46,898 bases of DNA. It comes from Desulfobacterales bacterium (GTDB lineage: Bacteria > Desulfobacterota > Desulfobacteria > Desulfobacterales > SURF-7). The notes under the pieces were generated by a model. The model made no database searches and was not told the origin of the DNA. It saw only the letters and a program-made list of their open reading frames with translations. Each line of letters begins with the position of its first letter. Position 1 is the stretch's first letter. The stretch lies in the NCBI GenBank assembly GCA_028277765.1, contig JANQFQ010000144.1:1-46898 (forward strand). Reading direction: 5' to 3'. The translations under genes and the position numbers were made by a program. Positions 40,492-46,898 of the stretch are shown here, piece by piece.

Positions 40492-42219
40492 CTACTCCTT
40501 CGCATCTGCTGTTTCAGTAACCGGCGCTACTTCATCATCAGTCCCTGTGCTTTCCGGTGTATCAGCATCTTCTGTATCAGGTTTTTCCTCTTCAGCGGCT
40601 GCTTCTTTCCCTTTTAACGCGGCATGATTGCCTGATCGCCGGCCGGAAAAAACAGCGTCAGCGATTGACAGTCCACTCATATAGCCATTGGATGTTACCC
40701 CCACGGCAGACCTTCCTGCTGCGTAAAGACCGCTAATAATCGAACCGTCCTTTCTTTTCACCTCACCGGTCTCTTCGTCAACCACAAGCCCACCCAGCGT
40801 AATCGTGGCACATGCAAAGACAAGGTTGCCCAGCGAACAGTCAATAGCATGAAACGGCGGTTTCAATTCTTTGACAAAATCGCTGGGTTTTCCCATTACA
40901 TCTTCTTTACTGCTCCTTACAGCCTCATTATATGCGTCTATCGTGGCGCTAAGTTTGGCCGGCGGAATATTGCATTTGACCGCCAGATCCTCAATGGTAT
41001 TTGCTTTTTTATCATTCAGATAAAGGCTTAATAATGCCGGCACAGCCTGGAACCACTGTGCACGGTCCCAGTGGAGGTCCCGGTGCGCCCTTTTCCATAT
41101 CTCGGAATCAATGATCAGTATTCCCACTCCCATATGTTCTTCAACCATCAATTCAGCGGTTTTCGCTCCATAAAGCATTTCATTGCAGAAACGTTCACCA
41201 TTCCGGTCAACAAGAACCCCCTTAACAAATGATTGCGGTGGATTTATAAAACGCCATGCCGAGACTCTATCCATCCTGTCTACAGCCGCTCCGATACGGC
41301 GCCCCATATTAATCGCACTGCCGTCGTCACCTATTGTTCCTAAGGTTGCGCCCGGAAGGTATTTTGGCGCATATTCTGAAATCATTTTACGGTTAAAAAC
41401 AAATCCGCCTGCTGACAGGACAACTCCCTTCCGCGCCTTCACCCTGTATGTACGGCCCCTTAACTCCAGTAGGGTTGATAAAACTTTAAAAATATTCTCA
41501 AAATGAGGCGTCGCAATAGTTATATACCGCATTTTGTAAGCCAGCCAGTCAGTGAACTTATGCAACAGGGCAAAACCACCCCCTTTAGGGATCGACTTGA
41601 ATTCAAGGCCGATAACGTTTCCATCATCATCCGTAATCAGCTGTTTTGCCTTTGAATGGTAACGTATGTCCACGCCTTTTCTTGCGGCCGATTCTCTTAA
41701 GGGATTATAAAATACACTGCCCGGCATGCCCTTGCCGTGCGCCCGGTGGCCCCTGGGCGCGGGTTCTGCTTTTTCTTTATACGGCGTAAACGATTCGTTT
41801 CCAGAATAGTACAGGAAATATTTATCTATCGGATAGGATGTTTTATAGGGACACACCGTGGAATTAAAAGGCACACCCTGCTTCTCAAGCCAGGTGATAG
41901 TCGGCTCACTCTCCTGGCAAAACCGCTTAAGCGTTTCATCCGAAACCACACTCTTTGTCTCCTGCTTAAGGTAATTGAACATGTTTTCAGGCGTATCCTC
42001 AAAACCGGCTTCCTTCTGGATCCATGTTCCTCCCCCGGCGTAAATAACACCCCCGCTCATTCTTGTAGCGCCGCCACCGCAGAACCGTTCCACAACCATT
42101 ACACTGGCGCCGTTATCAACTGCTTCTATGGCAGCACACGCGCCTGCCCCGCCGAATCCAACAACAATCACATCAACTTCATCATCCCATTGATGGTTTC
42201 CTATACCATTTATGTCCAT
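40492..42219 (-). CDS. FAD-dependent oxidoreductase (fumarate reductase/KstD superfamily) 1
   Basis: 575 residues with GGGAG as ribosome binding site. VDVIVVGFGGAGACAAIEA is the FAD-binding Rossmann motif, RFCGGGATRMSGGVIYAGGG the second FAD contact, and GLYAAGRSAVGVTSNGYMSG the C-terminal FAD loop. The VGFGGAGACAAIEA start is like that of the ketosteroid-delta4-dehydrogenase-type enzymes, but fumarate or enoate reductases share the fold. The last 40 residues are an acidic Pro/Thr/Glu-rich tail (AAAEEEKPDTEDADTPE) unusual for the family. It is 53 bases downstream of a second flavoprotein gene on the same strand. Confidence 0.87.
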   Translation of the reverse strand: MDINGIGNHQWDDEVDVIVVGFGGAGACAAIEAVDNGASVMVVERFCGGGATRMSGGVIYAGGGTWIQKEAGFEDTPENMFNYLKQETKSVVSDETLKRFCQESEPTITWLEKQGVPFNSTVCPYKTSYPIDKYFLYYSGNESFTPYKEKAEPAPRGHRAHGKGMPGSVFYNPLRESAARKGVDIRYHSKAKQLITDDDGNVIGLEFKSIPKGGGFALLHKFTDWLAYKMRYITIATPHFENIFKVLSTLLELRGRTYRVKARKGVVLSAGGFVFNRKMISEYAPKYLPGATLGTIGDDGSAINMGRRIGAAVDRMDRVSAWRFINPPQSFVKGVLVDRNGERFCNEMLYGAKTAELMVEEHMGVGILIIDSEIWKRAHRDLHWDRAQWFQAVPALLSLYLNDKKANTIEDLAVKCNIPPAKLSATIDAYNEAVRSSKEDVMGKPSDFVKELKPPFHAIDCSLGNLVFACATITLGGLVVDEETGEVKRKDGSIISGLYAAGRSAVGVTSNGYMSGLSIADAVFSGRRSGNHAALKGKEAAAEEEKPDTEDADTPESTGTDDEVAPVTETADAKE

Positions 42220-42271
42220 AACCGACTCCCTTTGTTTTTTTCATCCTATATATAAATTTTTACTTATTTTT

Positions 42272-43915
42272 TTATCTCTCAGCCGCATGCCTGCCAGCAA
42301 TACAGCCAAACACAATGGCCGGGCCGATTGTGGCCCCGCCGCCCCAGTACGCGGGGCCGCATACGCTGGCCATTGTGTTTCCGGCAGCATATAGACCTTG
42401 AATTACTTCGCCGTTGATATTCAGGACCCGTGCATTCACGTCAGTCTTTGGTCCTCCCTTAGTACCCAGAGTCCCGCAATACACCGGTATGGCGTAAAAA
42501 GGCGGTTTCTCTACAGTCCCGAGACATGGGCTCGGCTTGTTGTCCGCATCGCCCCACAGGTAGTCATAAACACTCTCCCCCCGCTGGAAGTCAGGATCTT
42601 CGCCTTTTGCCGCGTACTCATTAAACCGCTTGAGCGTTGCAGCCAGCCCGTCAGGATCAACATTAATTTTTCCTGCCAGTTCCTCGGGCGTGTCCCCTCT
42701 TTCAATCCATGCCGGCGCGTCATCACCCGGCATCACAGTCATCATGGCATAACTGTCTTTATATGTCTGATCAAAAATAAGCCATGACGGCAGGTTTGGA
42801 AATTCAGTGGTATTTTCGTTAAAATCCCACAGCCTCTTGGCCATATCATTATAACTAGCCGCCTCGTTGCAAAACCTTTTTCCCTGGCTGTTTACTATAA
42901 TCGAGTGCGGCAGGGTCCGTTCCGATAGAAGCCCCCTGTTCAGCTCTGTTCCCATGGCTTCCTCTCCGGGTATGCGTGTGGCAGACCATCCCCAGTGTTC
43001 AGGCATGTTGGCAATGGCAGCACCAATGGCCATTGACATCTTCAGCCCATCCCCTTCGTTAAATGGCACTGAATTCGGGTGGGTAATCGGACCTGGCAGA
43101 AAAGCCGCCTTCAGATCCTCGTCCCATTCAAATCCACCTGAAGCGAGAATAACCCCCTTTTCTGCGCTGATGGTTATCTCTTTCCCTTCCTGTTCCGCTT
43201 TAAGACCAATGACCTTCCCATCCGCTACAACTAACTCCATACCCCTTGTGTTCACCACCATCTCAATTCCACGGTCCAGGCATCCCCTGTAAAGAAAGCC
43301 GATAAGCGCTTCGCCAAAACCCACCATGCCCTGTTCCATCCGACTGGCAATCAGTTCAAAATCAATTTTTTGGGGAGTGCCCATGGCATTCCACTCATTC
43401 ATCTCCGAGTTTTTCATGGGAATCCCCATGGTGGGATTCCGCCTGAGCAACGGTTCAGATTCGTCCAGGTCTTGCCTACAGAACAGAAGGGGCATAACTG
43501 TACGTGAATTTTCAGCATTATGTCCTCCTGGCTGCTCTGGATGATAATCCGGCATCAAGCTTCTTTCCAGCTCCAAAGGTGTCTTGTCTGCTAGATATTT
43601 CAGCATTTCAGGGGCAGCCTCCAGATAAGCCTTGATAAGATCATCTGACGCGCGTCCTTTTGTTAACAGTTTAGCGTATCCAAAAACCTTTTCAAAAGAA
43701 TCATCTATCCCTTTTTCAAGATTCAGGTGGCTGTTGGGAATCCACATACCACCACCCGAACATGCAGTTGTTCCGCCAAACTGGTCAGACTTTTCAATGA
43801 CCAGGGTTTTTGCCCCGGTATCATGCGCCATTATTGCCGCCGGTAGCCCTGCCGCTCCAGAACCGACCACCAGAACATCGGTTTCCATGTCCCACGTATC
43901 TGGTTTTTCTGCCAT
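42272..43915 (-). CDS. FAD-dependent oxidoreductase (KstD-like) 2
   Basis: 547 residues from the ATG at 43915 (MAEKPDTWDMETD), which follows AGGAGGA; a frame open to 44038 would add 41 unlikely residues. TDVLVVGSGAAGLPAAIMA is the FAD motif, GGTTACSGGGMWIPNSHLN and the C-terminal YWGGGATIGPAIVFGCIAG match 3-ketosteroid-delta1-dehydrogenases closely. In the family the reaction is dehydrogenation of a cyclic ketone with FAD. In an anaerobe it may instead reduce a double bond. The substrate is unknown. It is co-directional with flavoprotein 1, probably an operon. Confidence 0.88.
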   Translation of the reverse strand: MAEKPDTWDMETDVLVVGSGAAGLPAAIMAHDTGAKTLVIEKSDQFGGTTACSGGGMWIPNSHLNLEKGIDDSFEKVFGYAKLLTKGRASDDLIKAYLEAAPEMLKYLADKTPLELERSLMPDYHPEQPGGHNAENSRTVMPLLFCRQDLDESEPLLRRNPTMGIPMKNSEMNEWNAMGTPQKIDFELIASRMEQGMVGFGEALIGFLYRGCLDRGIEMVVNTRGMELVVADGKVIGLKAEQEGKEITISAEKGVILASGGFEWDEDLKAAFLPGPITHPNSVPFNEGDGLKMSMAIGAAIANMPEHWGWSATRIPGEEAMGTELNRGLLSERTLPHSIIVNSQGKRFCNEAASYNDMAKRLWDFNENTTEFPNLPSWLIFDQTYKDSYAMMTVMPGDDAPAWIERGDTPEELAGKINVDPDGLAATLKRFNEYAAKGEDPDFQRGESVYDYLWGDADNKPSPCLGTVEKPPFYAIPVYCGTLGTKGGPKTDVNARVLNINGEVIQGLYAAGNTMASVCGPAYWGGGATIGPAIVFGCIAGRHAAER

Positions 43916-44197
43916 CCTGTCCTCCTGATATTGATACGGTTTTTTAACAATCAAAGATATTGATCCGCCGTAAGGCAATCTGCTGAATTTCAAAGTCACA
44001 GAGATACCAGAAAGACGGTTATGAGTCAAATAATACAATCATTCTACACGATTAATCCCTCTTTTTCTTCTACGGTTATCTGCTTTTAATCATTTTGCCC
44101 ATAATTATTTTGCCAAAAAACAATCAGAATTGACACAACGTCCTGTTTCAGGCATACTTCCCCGAACAGAAATACCGGATCAATGGAGGAAAGGATC

Positions 44198-45184
44198 ATG
44201 TTCAGATTTGTCATTATTTTGTCTGTTACTTTTTTTTTGTCAACCTGGGGACTGCCCCTGGCTGAAGAAGCCCTGAAAACAGACACCAGTAATACCAACA
44301 TCAAATCAAGCATTGAAAAACAGTGCCGGCGCTGCAAGAAAACATTTTCAAAATCTTTTCGCTTCTGTCCTCACGACGGGATACTCCTGGAAGCAGCAGC
44401 GCTTCCTGAACCAAAGAAGAATACCTGCCCAGCACCGGACAAGACATTTTCCAACTCAATCGGAATGGATTTTATCTACATTCCTCCGGGAACATTTATG
44501 ATGGGAAGTCCGCCAGATGAACCAGGCAGGGATAATGATGAATATCAGCGCAAGGTAACATTAACAAAAGGTTTTTATATACAGACCACTGAGGTTACCC
44601 AAAAGCAGTGGCGAAAAATAATGTGGAGTAATCCTTCACATTTTTCTAACAGCTGCGGGAAAGAATGCCCTGTGGAAAATGTTTCATGGGAGGATGTACA
44701 GAGATATATCCGCAAGCTGAACAAAAAAGAAAACACAGATAAGTACCGGCTCCCCACAGAAGCTGAATGGGAATACGCGTGTAGGGCCGGTAGTAATACA
44801 GCTTATGCAAATGGCGACATTTCCGGAACAAAATGCGGCCATGATCCCAATCTTGACAACATGGGCTGGTATTGTGGGAATTCTGATAGAAGCACTCACC
44901 CTGTTGCTCAAAAAAAGGCGAATGCTTGGGGCCTATACGATATGCACGGCAATGTCTGGGAACTGTGCCAAGACAAAAGCGGCGGCAGCTTAGACAACAT
45001 GATGACACAGGGAAACATCGTATCTGGAGAAATCGATCCGATCGGCACGTCCGGTTCACTCAGAATCAGCCGCGGTGGCAGCTGGCGCAACGGAGCAGAA
45101 GGCTGTAGGGCTGCAGACCGGAGCATTGACTCCCCTTCACGTAAGTTTCGCGTTCTCGGTTTCAGACTTGTAAAAGATTTATAA
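44198..45184 (+). CDS. Secreted SUMF1/FGE-domain protein with zinc-ribbon start
   Basis: 328 residues from the ATG at 44198 after GGAGGAAAGG. A signal peptide (MFRFVIILSVTFFLSTWG) is followed by a small cysteine module (QCRRCKKTF ... FRFCPHDG) and the FGE-sulfatase fold: FIYIPPGTFMMGSPPDEPG, TEVTQKQWRKIM, YRLPTEAEWEYACRAG, DMHGNVWELCQD, ISRGGSWRNGAEGCRAADR. True formylglycine-generating enzymes have two redox cysteines in the region after RGGSW; only one cysteine is present here, so it is probably a FGE-like protein without that activity, as many bacterial members are. Its periplasmic role is unknown. Confidence 0.87.
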   Translation: MFRFVIILSVTFFLSTWGLPLAEEALKTDTSNTNIKSSIEKQCRRCKKTFSKSFRFCPHDGILLEAAALPEPKKNTCPAPDKTFSNSIGMDFIYIPPGTFMMGSPPDEPGRDNDEYQRKVTLTKGFYIQTTEVTQKQWRKIMWSNPSHFSNSCGKECPVENVSWEDVQRYIRKLNKKENTDKYRLPTEAEWEYACRAGSNTAYANGDISGTKCGHDPNLDNMGWYCGNSDRSTHPVAQKKANAWGLYDMHGNVWELCQDKSGGSLDNMMTQGNIVSGEIDPIGTSGSLRISRGGSWRNGAEGCRAADRSIDSPSRKFRVLGFRLVKDL

Positions 45185-45193
45185 ATAAATGTT

Positions 45194-45387
45194 AAAAAAT
45201 CCGAATATCGACCCGATCATAAAAATTGGCGAAACAAATTCAAAATCTAAATGTTCAAATGATCAAAACCATAAACGCCAAAATTCTCGAATTAAATTAC
45301 CTTTTGTTTTAGAATTTGAATTTTAGTCATTTGATATTGTTTCGGATTTCGCCAAATTTTATGATCGGGTCGGATTTCGGATTTTTC
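45194..45387. mobile_element. MITE-like long inverted repeat
   Basis: The left arm from 45194 (AAAAAATCCGAATATCGACC, then CGATCATAAAAATTGGCGAAA) is matched by the reverse complement of the right arm ending at 45387 (AAAAATCCGAAATCCGACC, then CGATCATAAAATTTGGCGAAA). The arms extend about 45 bases or more, with weaker pairing in the A+T-rich middle. No gene is inside. The element fills the gap between the SUMF1 gene and the dtxR-like gene. Confidence 0.7.
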
Positions 45388-45423
45388 CAGCATAAATGAT
45401 CCAGTATACAACCCTTTAAAATT

Positions 45424-45902
45424 TTATGCTTTACATTTTTGGATGCATGTTTTGCATATCTCATCATCCGGCTTCCCTTTTGAGCAATATTTAACAAAAG
45501 ACTTAATCCAGTCGTCTCCGGCTCTTGGGCAATGATAGACAAAATCAAAAAACCGGACCAGGCTTTCGAGCGTTTTTTTATCAACCGTATGCGCCATCCG
45601 GCATGCGGTAGTTTCAGCTGTCTCCTCTTTAATCTGGAGAACTTTCATTAAAAATTCCTTGATGACAAAATGACGGTAAGTAATCTCTTCAGCGTTTTTT
45701 TCCCTTCAGGGGTGAGTGTAATAAAACTGTAGGGTTCGTAGTTAATTAAATTCTTTTCTTCCAGGTTTTTCAGGGCACTTGTCACCGATCCCCTCTGGAC
45801 CCCCATCTTTTCAGCAATATCTTTGGCCCTTGCCACCTTTTGAATCTTCTCAAGATCAAGTATCACTTCAAGGCTTTTTGAAAGCTCAGTCTTTTTATTC
45901 AT
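45424..45902 (-). pseudogene. DtxR-family metal-dependent repressor, frameshifted
   Basis: The first frame (45902-45648) has the winged helix: VARAKDIAEKMGVQRGSVTSALKNLEE (in part) and NYEPYSFITLTPEG. After GKK it goes wrong. A different frame gives the normal continuation AEEITYRHFVIKEFLMKVLQ (in part), then ETTACRMAHTVD and a cysteine-rich tail (CKTCIQKC). A shift in the A7 run (plus-strand T7 at 45695-45701) joins them into one protein of about 158 residues. DtxR-type proteins bind Fe(II) or Mn(II) and repress uptake genes. The metal motif reads CRMAH where CxxEH is usual. It is divergent from feoB, its likely target. Confidence 0.75.
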
Positions 45903-45985
45903 ATTCTCCCCGGGAATCTGTTTTTTATCAAAAAATCGGGCAGAGAAGTTATGTCAATACAAAAAAAGTATTAATGTTCAAATTT

Positions 45986-46014
45986 TTTACTTGACTTTAA
46001 ATAAAGTTTGATAT
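45986..46014 (+). promoter_or_regulatory. feoB promoter with palindromic operator candidate
   Basis: TTTACT, a 17-base spacer and TGATAT form a promoter for feoB. The spacer holds the palindrome ACTTTA-AA-TAAAGT (45994-46007). This is where a metal-bound DtxR-type repressor would block polymerase. The palindrome is also placed to affect the divergent dtxR-like gene. Confidence 0.5.
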
Positions 46015-46066
46015 GCCTAACTAATTACGCGTTTAAAAAGTTCAAAAAAAGAAACAATCAATATTT

Positions 46067-46898
46067 ATGAAAACATATAATTTAAAGAATAAAAAAGACG
46101 TCGTAAACAAAAAATCAGGAATCGTTATTGCCGGAAATATGAATGTCGGCAAAACATCCCTCTTTTCAAGAATGTGTGGTCGAGAAACCGCGGGTGTTAA
46201 TATCCCTGGCAATACAGTATCAATCAGCGCCAGCCGTATTAAAGGAAGCAGTCTATATGCCCTGGACGCGCCCGGTTTTTTTTCACTCTTTTCATCAAAT
46301 GAAGATTCCAGGGCTTCAAGAGAAATCCTCCTTCCCGGCAAAACAGATTACAATATCAGGGGGATAATCCTGGTAGCGGATGCCAAGAATATGAAGCGTT
46401 CCATTGCCATCGCCCTACAATACGCGGAATATGGCATCCCTATGCTTTTGGACGTCAACATGGTGGATGAGGCAGCTTCCCGCGGGATTGAAATTGATTA
46501 TCGTAAACTTTCAGAAGCCCTTGACATGGAGATCTGCACAACCGTGGCAAGGGATGGCATAGGAGTCCGCGGAGTTGTCTCAAAACTGTCACGCATGCGC
46601 GTTCCCCGCATTCAGGTAAAGTATCCAGATTGGGTTGAAGAATTTCTGGATATAACCGAAAAACTGCTAAAATCATCTGGAATATCTTCACGGATAACCG
46701 GTCTTCTCCTACTGGCGGAAGATAACAGTATTGAAAATTATATTGAAGAGACATACGGCACAGGGATGATACAGCAGTTAAAGGATCAAGCCGCGGAATA
46801 CCGCAAAAATGAACCACTGCCGTGCAATATACTCTTTTCCGACCTTTTTATGAAACATGCTGAACAGATTGTGAACAATATCCAGGAAGTTCGCCCCC
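46067..46898 (+). CDS. feoB: Ferrous iron transporter FeoB, N-terminal part
   Basis: The frame is open from the ATG at 46067 to the window edge (277 residues seen of the roughly 700 usual). It is the G-protein domain: SGIVIAGNMNVGKTSLFSRM is the P-loop (usual GNPNxGK has P; here M), ALDAPGFFSL is the DxPG switch region, and MLLDVNMVDEA holds the NxxD guanine motif. A helical linker follows. FeoB takes up Fe(II) across the inner membrane; its transport domain would lie beyond the window. No feoA is seen before it. It has no strong ribosome binding site. The divergent DtxR-type gene suggests iron control. Confidence 0.9.
   Translation, partial: MKTYNLKNKKDVVNKKSGIVIAGNMNVGKTSLFSRMCGRETAGVNIPGNTVSISASRIKGSSLYALDAPGFFSLFSSNEDSRASREILLPGKTDYNIRGIILVADAKNMKRSIAIALQYAEYGIPMLLDVNMVDEAASRGIEIDYRKLSEALDMEICTTVARDGIGVRGVVSKLSRMRVPRIQVKYPDWVEEFLDITEKLLKSSGISSRITGLLLLAEDNSIENYIEETYGTGMIQQLKDQAAEYRKNEPLPCNILFSDLFMKHAEQIVNNIQEVRP

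Noticed and set aside
43916..44038. Upstream start for flavoprotein 2
   Set aside because: The extra 41 residues do not belong to the FAD domain, and an AGGAGGA ribosome binding site lies directly before the ATG at 43915.
45327..45584. 85-codon minus-strand frame overlapping the dtxR-like 3' part
   Set aside because: It reads through the MITE-like repeat and is a shadow of the better supported DtxR frame.
45648..45652. TAATG overlap of the two dtxR-like frames as deliberate translational coupling
   Set aside because: The family-like sequence in the second frame extends well upstream of this ATG (EEITYRHFVIKEF), so the break is a frameshift in the A7 run and not two coupled genes.

Overview
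The window looks like chromosomal DNA of a Gram-negative anaerobe, most likely a deltaproteobacterium (Desulfobacterota, perhaps Desulfobacterales). LptD shows a lipopolysaccharide outer membrane. The phosphofructokinase has the residues of the pyrophosphate-dependent type. The ricT-holB-metG block, the DtxR/FeoB pair and the large GlmS-like protein fit that group. This assignment is inference from gene content. No rRNA or tRNA gene was found.

Bases 1-11,150 are an accessory region. From about 870 to 8,940 it reads as an integron gene-cassette array: small, mostly unrecognised genes, nearly all on the minus strand, separated by imperfect inverted repeats with attC architecture (RYYYAAC ... 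GTTRRRY ends, inner complementary arms, a single unpaired extra base in the better sites). Cassette products include lipoproteins, small membrane proteins, an ankyrin protein, an M50-like membrane protease and a STAS-like protein. No integron integrase is visible, so within this window it is an attC cluster without integrase. One reading frame runs through an attC site and joins two cassettes. A hipBA toxin-antitoxin pair and a broken nucleotidyltransferase-like gene lie between the array and the core genes.

Bases 11,176-22,650 hold purine and pyrimidine genes: purF, carB and carA on the minus strand, then a second PurF-like gene lacking the glutaminase cysteine, and a divergent second carB on the plus strand. 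A terminator hairpin sits about 30 bases before carA, downstream of a good promoter, which suggests attenuation of carAB. The PurF N-terminus is encoded by dispersed repeat DNA.

Bases 22,700-36,300 are mostly housekeeping on the minus strand: HU, a 1,254-residue GlmS-like protein, metG, ricT, holB, an IHF/HU-like protein, a NusG paralogue, lptD and a PilZ protein. An isoprenylcysteine-methyltransferase-like gene and an FmdB zinc-ribbon gene with a structured leader are on the plus strand.

Bases 36,500-45,200 carry a PPi-type phosphofructokinase, a 595-residue protein of unknown function, an NTF2-like protein, two KstD/fumarate-reductase-type flavoproteins and a SUMF1-domain protein. The right end has a MITE-like inverted repeat, a frameshifted DtxR-family repressor and the start of feoB, divergently arranged around a palindromic operator candidate.

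Several unrelated dispersed repeat families punctuate the core genes. Four genes appear broken at poly-A/T runs, which may be real or may be consensus errors.
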